DNA from: Endomychus coccineus
Lineage: Eukaryota; Arthropoda; Insecta; Coleoptera; Endomychidae
NCBI GenBank assembly: GCA_958510875.1
Contig: OY294068.1
Coordinates: 200,309,997-200,373,996 of the forward strand
Direction of reading: 5' to 3'
DNA: 64,000 bases
Shown here: positions 1 to 11,300 of the stretch, piece after piece
Layout of the letters: every line of letters begins with the position of its first letter
Numbering within the stretch: the first letter of the stretch is position 1
Made by a program: the position numbers and the translations under genes
Notes under the pieces: model-generated
The model's input: only the letters and a program-made list of their open reading frames with translations
Told to the model about the DNA's origin: nothing
Databases searched by the model: none

Positions 1-278
1 ATTAGCTAGACTGGGAACCACGCCTACATTTTATTTGTTTATACACATGTACTAAATGGGCCAGGCAGGATAATTTTTGCTCGATTCCTTGAAACTAGAA
101 ACTAAAAATAGCTCAAGAGAAATATACAGCCAGGCGGTTCATCAATTATCGAGATGCAAGTTGTGCTAGTGAATAATTTATGATAGACACAAACACATAT
201 ACAGGTACTTTTATTAGCATAACATATGCTATTGGAAGTTTAATGAAAATAAACAAGCTTACAGCCTTCTTTACTTAC
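1..278. other. No gene seen
   Basis: AT-rich sequence without a recognisable coding region, RNA gene or repeat end. Confidence 0.4.
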
Positions 279-478
279 CTTCTACGCAGTATTATAATCG
301 AGAGGAAAGTCTGGAAAGTGTTTTCAGCAGGACGAACAATTTCATCTTGATTATATAATTAATCATAAATTAGGCCAATAGCAATCACAAATTTTACATA
401 ATTATCATGTATAGATAAACGAATATACCCTTGACGACGTGGTTTGATCACTTCGACTTTTCGTTTGGTCCAACAAAG
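279..478 (-). other. Possible exon with one internal stop
   Basis: On the minus strand this 200-bp segment follows a good acceptor (T-rich tract then AG at 480-479) and ends at a consensus donor (AAG|GTAAGT, donor at 278-273). One reading frame stays open throughout except for a single TAA near the middle; the downstream half reads DEIVRPAENTFQTF and onward. I do not recognise the protein. The stop means it is a decayed exon, a sequence error, or chance. No partner exon was identified. Confidence 0.2.
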
Positions 479-1761
479 CTAAAATAATCAATAATTATTT
501 AAATCTAGAGCCACGATTCAATAACTGTCACAATAACAAAGGTTTGTAATCTACAACAAACAACCTACAAACAACATTACTCTTTCGAGAACTAAGTCAA
601 AGATTCAGGAGACATATTAGAAGAAAATTGTGTAGGTATCTTTGCGACGGAAAGTATTTTTAGAAAGTTCGATTCGGTCGTGCAGACTATTCTTAAGGGA
701 ATTACTAATAGTAAGAGTAATGCTATTCTTATTAAAATGACATGTTACATAAGTTACTATTGTATGAATGTTTTTTTTACTCAAGTGGTAATGACACAAA
801 TCGTATGTTACTCAATAACTGGGTACTCGATAATTACGGTCAAGAGTGTAAGAAAGCAACAGACATGACCCATAGACTTTCATAAACAGATTATGCCAAT
901 TTCTTAGATAAAGAACAAAATTTTCGGACTTTTGAAATAGTTGTTTATCCTGATAGGTGAAAACCTAATTGGCTTTTTGGAAGTGAGATCAAGCAGGATG
1001 CTTGATTGATTTTTGAGCAAAAATAGATGGTAAAAGTTATTCACAATACTTCTTAGCTCTAGAAAATGTGGTTACGTTCCTTGGAAAAAAATTCCGAAGA
1101 CGTCATTACGGCCATTTTTGAACTTCTAATTTTCTTCTCTTTTAGCTGAAAAGGTACCACAGTTCATCATATTTGCGATCCTAGGTTTGGTCTTAGGCAA
1201 AAAAGAGAGTATTTTATATCCCCTTTAAAGCACATTTTGGTGTTCCTCCCTAGCTTGTTTAGTTTTAGAGCCATTCAATTATCTCTATAGGCCATGCGTA
1301 GGAAATTCGCGAACATTAAAAACACAATTTTTGTAATTTTATCAATAGCGATTTTCTTAAAAACCATGGCTTATACAAGAAAATTACAAGAGGATTTTTT
1401 TTAGGTAATCAGTAGAATAAGGCTTTTTTCACCAAAGGGGTGATATTTTTGTGGAGTTGCGTCGCACCCCCAGAACTGATTTTTGTGATTTTGTAATGTA
1501 CAACCCCTATACTATCAGTTGCTGAAGGAAAATGTGAGAGATAATTTTTTTGCGAACTTCTGGTGAATTTTTACTTTACCGACTGGACTAAGATTCCGAA
1601 ATACAGGGGCAAGGTAAAAGTTCTTTGAACAGAGAACATATGGCGCCACAATCGAGAATCCCATCTTTAACTACAACGATTCAAAATTGTCAGGCTGATA
1701 TATCATTTAGTTCCGTTATGACACCCATCGAAAGCAAGCAACCTTGAAGATTTTAGTAAAT
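479..1761. other. No gene seen
   Basis: AT-rich intergenic sequence. Short open frames here lack coding character, and no terminal repeats or similarity to the other repeats of the window were noticed. Confidence 0.4.
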
Positions 1762-2450
1762 ATGGAAATAAGTTAATTTCGCGTCTTGATTAAACATTAT
1801 TTCTCGCGTGGAAAAAACTTTACGCAAACCAAAGCATCGCTTGTTGAACATTATGGGGACTCTTCACCATCGATTGGAACGATTGACAAGTGGCTTACCG
1901 ATTTTCGTTGTGGTGGTATGACCACAAAGAACGCCAAACGTTCTGGTCGTCCAATTGAAGTTACAACGCTAGAAATTGGCGATAAAACCATGGTATGATA
2001 TTGAACGATCGGCGAGTTAAAGTACACAAGATTGCTGAACCTATGGGCACCTCAACCGATCGGTGTGGCTTTTGCTCTCTGTTGGCAACAAGCGCGACTT
2101 TGTGACAACTTCAAAGGAATGTTTGACGATATTCAAGCCCGATAAGATGTACTTTTGCACCGTTTCGTAACCGTTAACGAAACATTGATCCCTCACAACA
2201 CACCAGAGACCAAAGAACAGTCGAAACAGTGAGACTTGTCCTGACGAATCGAAGCCGAAAAAGGGCAAAGTAGGTTTATCGGCCAACAAAGTCTTGGCGC
2301 GACAGTTTTTTGGGATGCACACGGTATCGTCTATATCGATTACTTCGAAAAGGGCAGAACGATCACTGGCATATATTATGCAGAGCTGTTGAATCGATTC
2401 GTCGCCGATTTGAAGCGAAAGCAGCCGCATTTGGCAAAGGACACAAAGTA
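1762..2450 (+). pseudogene. Mariner-family transposase remnant
   Basis: DDE transposase fragment of the mariner family. It starts at ATG 1762, hits an in-frame TAA at 1774-1776, then reads through the N-terminal helix-turn-helix region (IKHYFSRGKN, SIGTIDKWLTDFR, RSGRPIEV) to about 1998. After frame disruptions and a deletion it resumes with the first catalytic region (VNETLIPHNTPE, where Asn stands in place of the usual first Asp) and the second (FWDAHGIVYIDYFEKG, YYAELLNRF, KRKQPHLAKDTK). The third catalytic Asp block is missing because the copy is cut off near 2450. A PLE fragment begins shortly after. It is clearly dead: nonsense codon, frameshifts, lost catalytic residue and 3' truncation. 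Confidence 0.9.
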
Positions 2451-2621
2451 AAGAGTTGAATCATCATCATCCTTTAGCATAAACATGACCGAACCAAATG
2501 GTACTGAATCATAAACCTAAGCTCTTTCTTGTTGAAGATCTTAGAGAAAATAATTGATAGAAACAAATGAGGGATGGTTGCCTATCTACACGTGAATACT
2601 GTGATTGTGTTTGAATAATAA

Positions 2622-3554
2622 AGATTCTTTAAACGATATGTAGACGATTGCCTTATGTGTGTTCCCAACGATAAAATTCAATATGTAATTGATAAATTTA
2701 ACAATTTCCACTGTAAACTTCAATTCACTTGTGAAATAGAAATAAACAAAAACATAAATTTCCTAGATATGAACCTTAGGCATGATGCAGATGGAAAAAT
2801 AAAAACCTCTTGGTTTACTAAAGAAGTTTGGTCTCAACGTTATCTTCACTTCAATTCCGTTGCACCAGCTTGTTATAAAAGAAGTGTCATAAACAGCCTT
2901 ACGGACCGCGCGATAAAATTGTCCCACGCAGATGACCGCCCCAAAAATTTAAATATTGTTCGTAATACACTAGAAATGAATGGCTACCCAAAAACCTTTT
3001 TCAATCCTATCATTAAAGAGAGAATAAACAAAATCTATAATGGTTCGTCATATAAGAATAACATAAAAGGTATGACAGACAATTTTATAACTTTACCATA
3101 CATTCCGGAGACCTCAGAGAAAATCAAGAAGTGTTTGAAAAAGTATGATATAAATGTTGCGCATAAACCTACTAACTGTATTGGGAAATATTTCTCAAAT
3201 CTAAAACCTGTAATACCTAAAGATAAACAAACCCACACAGTATATAAATTGAATTGTTTAGATTGTGATGGAACCTATACTGGGATCTCTAAACAATATT
3301 TACAAAAAAGAATGTATGGCCATAAATATAGCACAAGAAATAATAACTTAGAAAATTCCACCGCCCTTGCTAAGCACTGCTTTGATTATAACCATCAATT
3401 TGATTACAAAAATGTTAATATTTTAACTAAGGAAACCAATTATTATAAAAGATCTATCCTGGAGATGATTCACATAAAACGGGATTCCAAGTCTGTAGAC
3501 CATAGGGCTGACACACAAAATCTAAGTCATATTTATACTAATTTGATTAAATAA
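2622..3554 (+). pseudogene. PLE reverse transcriptase C-terminus plus GIY-YIG endonuclease
   Basis: The frame is open from 2622 (after TAA 2619-2621) to the stop at 3554. It begins with the RT catalytic motif FFKRYVDDC, whose YVDD lies at 2637-2648. The RT thumb follows, then a GIY-YIG nuclease from about 3235: TVYKLNCLDCDGTYTGIS contains the VY and YTG elements and a Cys-x2-Cys pair, followed by QKRMYGHK and AKHCFDYNHQF. This order is diagnostic for Penelope-like elements, which reverse-transcribe their RNA at nuclease-cut sites. The frame has no internal stop over about 310 codons, so this copy looks fairly young, but the RT fingers and palm are missing, so it cannot be autonomous. Confidence 0.92.
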
Positions 3555-3949
3555 TCTCTTGCAAATTCCTACATACGTCTTTATAATTGTTGAAAATGTT
3601 TTTTAGAAGAATGCGTTGTAGTAATATTCCAGTACAGGTCTGAACCTTCTAAGTATCTCATAAATTACACATCTGGGTCGAGGGTAGGTACTCGACAAAT
3701 AACTTCGTCTCCAGTTGATGTGAGAATACCAACATGAACTTATACATTTTGAGAATATTACTGAATAGCGGATTCTTACTACAAAAGAATTTTTATACTT
3801 TAATATTGACGATACAATTTCGATTATTCGTGGCTCGGTTCGTTTCGACGGCGTGGGCTCTTTTGATTGAAATTAAATTTGTGCGATTTGGACGCTTGTG
3901 ATATAATAAGTTTTAGTAAAAACCCCTTTTTTTTATTTTTACATAGTGA

Positions 3950-3991
3950 GTCTTCTGATGATGGTCGTGAGACCGAAACGTACGTAAAGAC
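3950..3991 (+). ncRNA. Hammerhead-like ribozyme in PLE 3' region
   Basis: Hammerhead core elements are in order: CTGATGA at 3955-3961, stem II GGTC/GACC at 3963-3966/3971-3974 closed by a GTGA loop, GAAA at 3975-3978, then a minimal self-complementary stem III (ACGTACGT) and a GTA cleavage triplet at 3984-3986. Stem I pairs GTCTT (3950-3954) with AAGAC (3987-3991). There is one extra T (3962) between CTGATGA and stem II. Hammerheads with a very short stem III are known in Penelope-like elements. Self-cleavage of this copy is inferred, not shown. Confidence 0.72.
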
Positions 3992-4050
3992 AAAAATTTT
4001 TAAAACGGAGTGTTATTGTGACCTATTTCCCAAGAATTTTTATATATAAT

Positions 4051-4658
4051 TGTCTTTAAATGAACTGCTACGCAGATCAAAATAAAGGTGTACATTTTTG
4101 ATCATTTCTCGATATCGAAGGAATATTTGATAACACAATTTTCGAGTCTATCTAGTACGCTGCCGAAAAGTATGGAATACTATAAGAATAGTACTGGAAG
4201 TACCAAGACAATATTCTTGACAAAGAATAGAACTCAGCAATCTGGTCAATACTGTTTTTTTGCAAAACTTTTTTTACATCATGGGTCATTGTAAGGAAAT
4301 AATAATAAGCGAAAATATCTAGGCCACGGGGTAAAAATAAAAGGCCTATAATATTCGGTTTGATTTTAACACGTCAAACGTAAAAATGAATTACACAAAT
4401 GACATTTAACAAGAGAGAAGAGAATAATCATAATACTAAAGCCAAAAAATAACTCGGTAGTAACTATGATTTAATTTTGACATGTCTATTATTTAATTAA
4501 ATTAATAATATAAAGTTTGCCGAAATCTTATAGATATTAATTGAAGGGATTGAAAATTTAGAAATACATTGAACGACGTTTAACGAGTTACAAGGAGATT
4601 ATGTTGGAAAATAGAATAAGTTTTGACCAAATAAATCATTTTTTGTTTCAATTTTCAG
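4051..4658. other. No gene seen
   Basis: AT-rich intergenic sequence between the PLE end and a possible exon; nothing recognisable. Confidence 0.4.
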
Positions 4659-4747
4659 GGAATTTCCACTTTGCCCTAGTGGAACAGATTATTTGGCTAT
4701 GGTCGTATTACTGACTGTGTATTTATTTAAGGGAACGGGCCAAATCG
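4659..4747 (+). other. Possible internal exon of an unrecognised gene
   Basis: An 89-bp segment is framed by a strong acceptor (long T-rich tract then CAG, ending 4658) and a consensus donor (G|GTAAGTG at 4748). Read after its first base it is open for 29 codons, including a hydrophobic run (YLAMVVLLTVYLF) that could be membrane-spanning. One base is left over at the donor, which matches the phase of the possible exon at 5105-5225. I do not recognise the protein. Splice-site strength and phase agreement are the only support. Confidence 0.3.
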
Positions 4748-5104
4748 GTAAGTGAGTCTAACAGATATAATAAAATAGAACATTATAGTCAATTTTGTTC
4801 TATGCACATATTTGTTGTATCGACTTTTCGCACAACTACATTTTTGGTCAACTTTCTTCACCACAATACATAAAAAAAATAATGTGTATAAGTTTTGAAA
4901 AATAGCTATGAGGTCTAAGATAGTATACAACTTAATAATTTCATAGACAATAACAATGATAACAAAAAAAGTCGAGTGTAGTCCAGATCACAGATGTGAC
5001 ATCGTGGGAAGTGCCATCAAATGTACGTAATCTCGGAGTTATTAACGGCTATAATTACGGGGTTTAATCCACGTTGAAATAGTTTTGGTTGGTGACGGAA
5101 CCAG

Positions 5105-5225
5105 AAACACTATCAGAGGAGTACAAGCATGGCATTTACATGCCGCAAGGCATTGCCAACCAGTTTGGTAGGATTGTGGACATCTGTCCTCTCAGTATTA
5201 ATGTCATTGCGAGGAAACTTTTCCA
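5105..5225 (+). other. Possible second exon of the same unrecognised gene
   Basis: The segment follows an AG at 5103-5104 with a weak pyrimidine tract and ends at a very good donor (A|GTAAGTG at 5226). Joined in phase to 4659-4747 it is open for about 40 codons (YKHGIYMPQGIANQFGRIVD, then CPLSINVIARKLF). The composition looks protein-like, but no family was recognised. The gap between the two segments would be a 357-bp intron. Confidence 0.27.
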
Positions 5226-5850
5226 GTAAGTGTTTATCAACATGCATATGCATGAGTATATAAGGTGTTTACTGCACGTTGCTACAAGGAAGTTTCTTCA
5301 ATACTTTTACATACTTTATTCGTTGCGTTACGTTATTTGCTCCACAACTTTCCATTGGTATAGAATTTTAATCGAAAATAAACGCGGAGCTGCGAGCGTT
5401 TGTCTCGCTTCGCTATGCTCGCTCTACACTGAGGCCTGGCCACCAATAATTATTCATATGCAATAGGGATGAAGCACGAACGCGACAATGAAATAGTGAT
5501 ACCGAAATTTTAAATCGCATAATTCAATGGAATATCAACTAACGAACTAATGAACAATTAATTCTTCATCAACAATTAATTATTGAGCTGATGAATTGAG
5601 TTTATTGAGTTCAAAATAGTTTTTGTTAGAACTTATAGGTAGACGAATGCTTTATCTAGCTAAAGTTACCAAATGGTAACATAGCTAATTAAATATTTAG
5701 AACACGAACGGGAGAATGGCTGACCAATTCTTCTAGTGACCATTGCGGCATAGAGAATAGGCTGGAAAAAAGGAAGTAACATCCCTGTAGCTATGGACAA
5801 TTTTGACGAATGTTTTTAATGTCAAACAATAGTTATGTATTTTTACCAAG
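5226..5850. other. No gene seen
   Basis: Intergenic sequence left of the satellite array; nothing recognisable. Confidence 0.4.
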
Positions 5851-8470
5851 ACTTCTGTATATAGAGAAGACAAATGCCATAAGACCAATGTATAAGCCGG
5901 GCGATCGAGAAGTTTAGTGTCCTTCTCGCACTTATCGTTCTGTTTTTGTCACACACTTTCCTCTCTCCACCGAAAAAAAAGCTATACGACTTCTCGGTCG
6001 CCGGGCTTATACATGGGTCTTATGGCATTTGTCTTCTCTATATATAGAACTCTTTATACTAATGCTTGTTCAATATCAAATCTTGCGATAGACACAGAGC
6101 GGAAGGAGCGAGAAGAACAGTAAAATTCTCGGTCGCCCGGCTTATACATGGGTCTTAAGGCACTTGCCTTCTCGATATATGGAACTCTTTGCTCTGATGT
6201 TTGTTCAATTTTGAATCATGCGGTAAAGACAGAGCGAAAGAAGCGAGAAGGACAGTAAACTTCTCGGTTGACCGGTTTATACATATGTCTTATGGATTTT
6301 GTCTTCTCTATATATAGAACTCTTTGCTCTGACGTTTGTTCAATTCCAAATCATGCGATAAAGACAGAACGGAAGGAGCGAGGAGGACAGTAGCTGGCAC
6401 CCAGGTTGTTATAAGTAGACAACATAGACAAGTAGACAGAACGGAAGGAGCGAGAAGGACAATAAACTTCTCGATCACCAGGCTTATGCATGGGTCTTAT
6501 GGCACTTGTCTTCTATAGATATGGAACTCTTTGCTATGATGTTTGTTCAATTTTTAATTATGCGACAAAGACAGAGCGAAAGAAGCGAGAAGGACAGTAA
6601 ACTTCTCGGTTGACCGGTTTATACATATGTCTTATGGATTTTGTCGTTTCTATATATAGAACTCTTTGCTCTGACGTTTGTTCAATTCCAAATCATGCGA
6701 TAAAGAAAGAACGGAAGGAGCGAGAAGGACAGTAGCTGGCACCCAGGTTGTTATAAGTAGACAACATAGACAAGTAGACAGAACGGAAGGAGCGAGAAGG
6801 ACAGTAAACATCTCGATCACCAGGCTTATGCATGGGTCTTATGGCACTTGTCTTCTATAGATATGGAACTCTTTGCTATGATGTTTGTTCAATTTTTAAT
6901 CATGCGGCAAAGACAGAGCGAAAGAAGCGAGAAGGACAGTACACTTCTCGGTTGACCGGTTTATACATATGTCTTATGGATTTTGTCGTTTCTATATATA
7001 GAACTCTTTGCTCTGACGTTTGTTCAATTCCAAATCATGCGATAAAGAAAGAACGGAAGGAGCGAGAAGGACAGTAGCTGGCACCCAGGTTGTTATAAGT
7101 AGACAACATAGACAAGTAGACAGAACGGAAGGAGCGAGAAGGACAGTAAACATCTCGATCACCAGGCTTATGCATGGGTCTTATGGCACTTGTCTTCTAT
7201 AGATATGGAACTCTTTGCTATGATGTTTGTTCAATTTTTAATCATGCGGCAAAGACAGAGCGAAAGAAGCGAGAAGGACAGTACACTTCTCGGTTGACCG
7301 GTTTATACATATGTCTTATGGATTTTGTCGTTTCTATATATAGAACTCTTTGCTCTGACGTTTGTTCAATTCCAAATCATGCGATAAAGACAGAACGGAA
7401 GGAGCGAGAAGGACAGTAGCTGGCACCCAGGTTGTTATAAGTAGACAACATAGACAAGTAGACAGAACGGAAGGTGCGAGAAGGACAGTAAACTTCTCGA
7501 TCACCAGGCTTATGCATTGGTCTTATGATGGCACTTGTCTTCTATAGATATGGAACTCTTTGCTATGATGTTTGTTCAATTTCGAATCATGCGGTAAAGA
7601 CAGAGAGAAAGAAGCGAGAAGGACAGTAAACTTCTCGGTTGACCGGTTTATACATATGTCTTATGGATTTTGTCTTCTCTATATATAGAACTCTTTGCTC
7701 TGACGTTTGTCCAATTCCAAATAATGCGATAAAGGCAGAACGGAAGGAGCGAGAAGGACGGTAGCTGGCACCCAGGTTGTTATAAGTAGACAACATAGAC
7801 AAATAGACAGTTACGGAAGGAGCGAGAAGGACAGTAAACTTCTCGATCACCAGGCTTATGCATGAGTCTTATGGCACTTGTCTTCTATAGATATGGAACT
7901 CTTTGCTATGATGTTTGTTCAATTTTTAATCATGCGACAAAGACAGAGCGAAAGAAGCGAGAAGGACAGTAAACTTCTCGGTTGACCGGTTTATACATAT
8001 GTCTTATGGATTTTGTCTTCTCTATATATAGAACTTTTTGCTCTGACGTTTTTTCAATTCCAAATCATGCGATAAAGACAGAACGGAAGGAGCGAGAAGG
8101 ACAGTAGCTGGCACCCAGGTTGTTATAAGTAGACAACATAGACAAGTAGACAGAACGGAAGGAGCGAGAATTACGGTAAACTTCTCGATCACCAGGCTTA
8201 TGCATGATTCTCATGGCACTTGTCTTCTATAGATATGGAACTCTTTGCTATGATGTTTGTTCAATTTTTAATCATGCGACAAAGACAGAGCGAAAGAAAC
8301 GAGAAGGACAGTAAACTTCTCGGTCGCCCAGTCTATACATGGGTCTTATGGCTTTTGTCTTCTCTATATATGGAACTTTTTGCTCTGATATTCGTTCAAT
8401 TTCAAATCATGCGACAAAGACAGAGCGAAAGGAGCGAGAAGGACAGTAACTGGCACCCAGGTTGTAATAA
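5851..8470 (+). repeat. Satellite array with 342-bp higher-order unit
   Basis: The basic monomer is about 134 bp, recognised by CTTCTCGGTCGCC, CTTATACATGGGTCTTATGG and GGAAGGAGCGAGAAGGACAG. From about 6261 two monomer types alternate: a plain 134-bp one and a 208-bp one carrying a 74-bp insert (GTAGCTGGCACCCAGGTTG through GTAGACAGAACGG). Together they form a 342-bp higher-order unit, repeated about six times to near 8316. The left edge (5851-5985) is a monomer in inverted orientation facing the array, which makes a hairpin. Short open frames repeating every 342 bp are by-products of the repetition, not genes. Confidence 0.95.
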
Positions 8471-8474
8471 GTAG

Positions 8475-10420
8475 AATAAGGAAAGGGTAGTGCATGTACT
8501 AGAAGATATATGTTTCAGACTGTCTAAGACAAACTACATTGATAGTCACGTGATAGTTCACTCCATAACATAGATATCCTTGTCAATTCAAATAAACTTT
8601 CACATGACATAGAGTATAATTTTACGTCTTTTCTTGCCTTTAACTGTTTCTACGGGTATCAGATGTTTCTGGACAACAGCTGGTGTCATCATAATTATTG
8701 AAACGCGTCTGTAGGCGACTTGTGTAGTATTAAAATCCAATAAAAAACTTTGGACCGGTAGTGTGTGTGTGCATTATGAGATAATGATAATTATTGAATT
8801 ATTGAAGTTGAGAATCATGATTCCGAAACGTCGTCAACACCATTATGACCACACCCGGGACTAAACTACTATGCAGAAAAAAGTGTATCATACAACTCCC
8901 GCGGAATAGAATAGGATTGGAGATATTTAAGCTAAGATATGTAGCAAATTATTTACAATTCATCACGCTTGAATGAACAATAAGCCACGGTCGGCTACCT
9001 GGATATAATATTTGAGGTTACCAATAATTTGAAAATTGGTGGTCTTCTATTTCGGTTATGAAACTTCTCCTAATTTTATTTCGTGCAGAAGTTGATCATA
9101 TAATTCCAATATAGCCGGCACTGGTACCACGTGTACTCTATTTCAGTCACGGTTCGAGTACTTCAAACTACATACTTAATTTCGTAAGTTCTTATGACAT
9201 AGAGTGGTGGAGCAAAAAAAAATTAATTCGTTTTGAATTTAATCGTGTCAGTACTCGTGTAACGGTCGCATTCTTTATTATTTTAACCGTAAACAAATAT
9301 GTCTTATTTCAAGATCACTTCTACCTTATAGGTAATATGTTATTCGGATCTGTTTACTTTGCTGTTTGCATTCTAAAATATAAACATTTCTCGGATGCAT
9401 GATCGCATACATAATATGCAACGAGAATAACATTATAGTTCCTGTAAAGCACGCCCACTAGATACATTTTCTGAAAATTCATCTTTATAATTCCACAAAC
9501 AACTTTGTTGCCGCTTGAATTGCAAGCAATTAATATCCCCCGGCCTTAATTGGGACATGTTAATGGGTCAAGTATGGAACGTGATCGAATGCACTGGAAA
9601 TCCCTAGATATTAAGGAATATTATGAATAATAATTTTGTTGCGATGACAGGCAATCAAACAGGGCGTCGTCGTACATTTAGAACGCTTTCCTCATATTAT
9701 TATTTAAGTCGATAACTTTTCTTACAATTGGGCAGGAATCTTTGGAAGATTACGCTAGAACTGGATGGACGGTGAAAGTAGTGACAGGCGACCAAATAGT
9801 CCTTGTTGAGGATGCCTCGTATCAGGCGATCGACGCTTGAAGGTGAAGAAAATAGCACAAATGTCCGGCCTTTGGATACAAGGCTTCGTCGAGTCATCCA
9901 CTGACGTTAGGGCATTAATAAAGTTAAGCGCGCTCCACACTCCTGTCAGAAATATCCAAGAATCGCCAATAAGTCTTGTCTAGGTCCCCATGCCGTCGTG
10001 TCGGTGTTTTGTGCCCGGATCAAAGAGCTCTCGTGTAGTTTTGTGTTTGGGCGACATCCTTGCTTCCCTCTCTTGATATCTCGATCCCGTCAGACCAAAC
10101 CTAGCTGGTTCCCTGTTTTTTGATATTTCGTTGTCATCAACCATCTTCCCTATACCAACATCTTTTCACTACTTTTTTCCTCGTACATACACGTAATTGT
10201 TATAGGCCACAGATCACAATAATTGTTTCCAAGACGTCCATCTTATAGAGAATATAGAGAGCTGCTCTCGGTCTAGTCCTGTTTCGGCAAATATGTTGGC
10301 CGAGATCTCCCGTCGACAGATCATATGAAAACTGCTTCACAAAAACTTGATTTTCTATTCCGTGCCAAGAGCTACTTTAGATTCCAGCAGTTCCTCATGA
10401 TCTAAAAGGCACAGATTCGA
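8475..10420. other. No gene seen
   Basis: Intergenic sequence. A somewhat more GC-rich part at about 9700-10150 shows no recognisable product on either strand. Confidence 0.4.
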
Positions 10421-10424
10421 CCTG

Positions 10425-10530
10425 TCCTCGAGTACACTGTTCCCATGTTTGGAGTTCGGTTCCTAAACATACACTGAAGCTTTTGCATTCTATCGAGAAG
10501 AGAGCTTTTCGTCTGAAGTTAGGGTTTGTT
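10425..10530 (+). pseudogene. LINE reverse transcriptase thumb fragment
   Basis: A short plus-strand reading (CSHVWSSVPKHTLKLLHSIE, then KRAFRL) resembles the region just after the RT domain of Jockey-type non-LTR retrotransposons, where a tract like VWGGAP...LLDRIQ(K)RALRL is typical. It is about 35 codons long, with no intact frame on either side. A mariner scrap follows directly. Confidence 0.6.
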
Positions 10531-10544
10531 AGGTCATTTTTCTT

Positions 10545-10645
10545 ATAGACTTTAAAGAACGCAATACAATTAACGGAGCTTATTATGCAGAACTCTCGCA
10601 TGAATTCGAGATAAAAGACGCCAAAGGAGTGTGTTCGTAGTTGCT
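10545..10645 (+). pseudogene. Mariner transposase scrap
   Basis: One frame reads NTINGAYYAELSHEF, matching the mariner segment between the second and third catalytic Asp (compare TITGIYYAELLNRF in the copy at 2.4 kb). Too short to assign a subfamily; bounded by unrelated sequence. Confidence 0.6.
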
Positions 10646-10859
10646 GGAATTAAGCAAGACGCAATTCCGGACTGTAGTTTTCTTTAAGCCCATATCAGAT
10701 CCCCAGTAGCTACTACCTAATTAGGTATTTGGAAAAGAGCTCTCAAAATTTTTGTCATAGCCTTCAATAAAGTTAAAATAGGCAATAATGATGAAACATT
10801 AAGTAGGCGTCCGAAATAATAACTACTACAACCAAAAGAAAATCGTAAGCGTTCAAAAG

Positions 10860-11300
10860 GCCCCACTCGAAATTCCCGAGGAAAGTACAAGAAAAAGTCG
10901 CTAAAAAAGAGGAAGCGCAGACAAACGTTTAGTGTACGATTTCCACTACAGGGGATATCCAGGTCATATGTGGGACGGGTTAGAGCAAATCACTAGATTA
11001 TCAAATTGGTTGATATTATTCACAAGCATGATGACGATTGAAGACGATGTAATGCTTTGTGCAGAGCTATATGCACGAGATTCGCAACATTGGTCAAATG
11101 TCCAAAATGTACCATTCGTACCGAGAAAGGGAAATCTCCTAACTTGCCCCAGGCTCGTCCAATCGCGGATGTTTGGTACTTTTTTCTAGAAAGGTCCACA
11201 ACGGATGATGCGAAGCTCAAAATGAGGCTTAGAATCTATAGAAAAATTATAGAGTTGTTTGTCAAAGTCGTGCAAAACCTAGCAGGATGTCCATAAGAAA
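10860..11300 (+). pseudogene. Tc1-like (IS630/Tc1/mariner) transposase C-terminal remnant
   Basis: The plus strand reads, across one frameshift near 11130, NVPFVPRKGN then SPNLPQARPIADVWYFF. This matches the C-terminal catalytic block of Tc1-like transposases (NPPN.PQARPIEDFW), in which the Glu is the third acidic catalytic residue. Here it is Ala, so this copy lacks the third catalytic residue as well as an intact frame. Upstream, RDSQHWSNVQN fits the second catalytic Asp region. No terminal inverted repeats were found. Confidence 0.72.

Larger units (their letters stand above)
2622..4050 (+). mobile_element. Penelope-like element, 5'-truncated
   Basis: Retroelement fragment consisting of the end of the reverse transcriptase, the GIY-YIG endonuclease and a 3' untranslated region of about 500 bp. 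It ends in the same terminal block (GTGACCTATTTCC, then an AT-rich tail) found near 19.8, 24.0 and 34.5 kb. The 3' region carries a hammerhead-like ribozyme motif. No 5' terminal repeat is visible: the copy starts just before the RT YVDD motif, next to the mariner remnant. Confidence 0.85.

Noticed and set aside
2041..2430. 129-codon minus-strand open frame
   Set aside because: Antisense of the mariner transposase remnant, whose plus-strand reading has the expected catalytic motifs.
6336..7547. Series of 60-81-codon open frames repeating every 342 bp
   Set aside because: They follow the satellite period exactly, overlap each other in different frames and resemble no protein; they are by-products of the repeat.
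10932..11189. 85-codon frame as an independent small gene
   Set aside because: Its end reads NVPFVPRKGN and continues in the next frame as a Tc1-like transposase, so it is part of that remnant.
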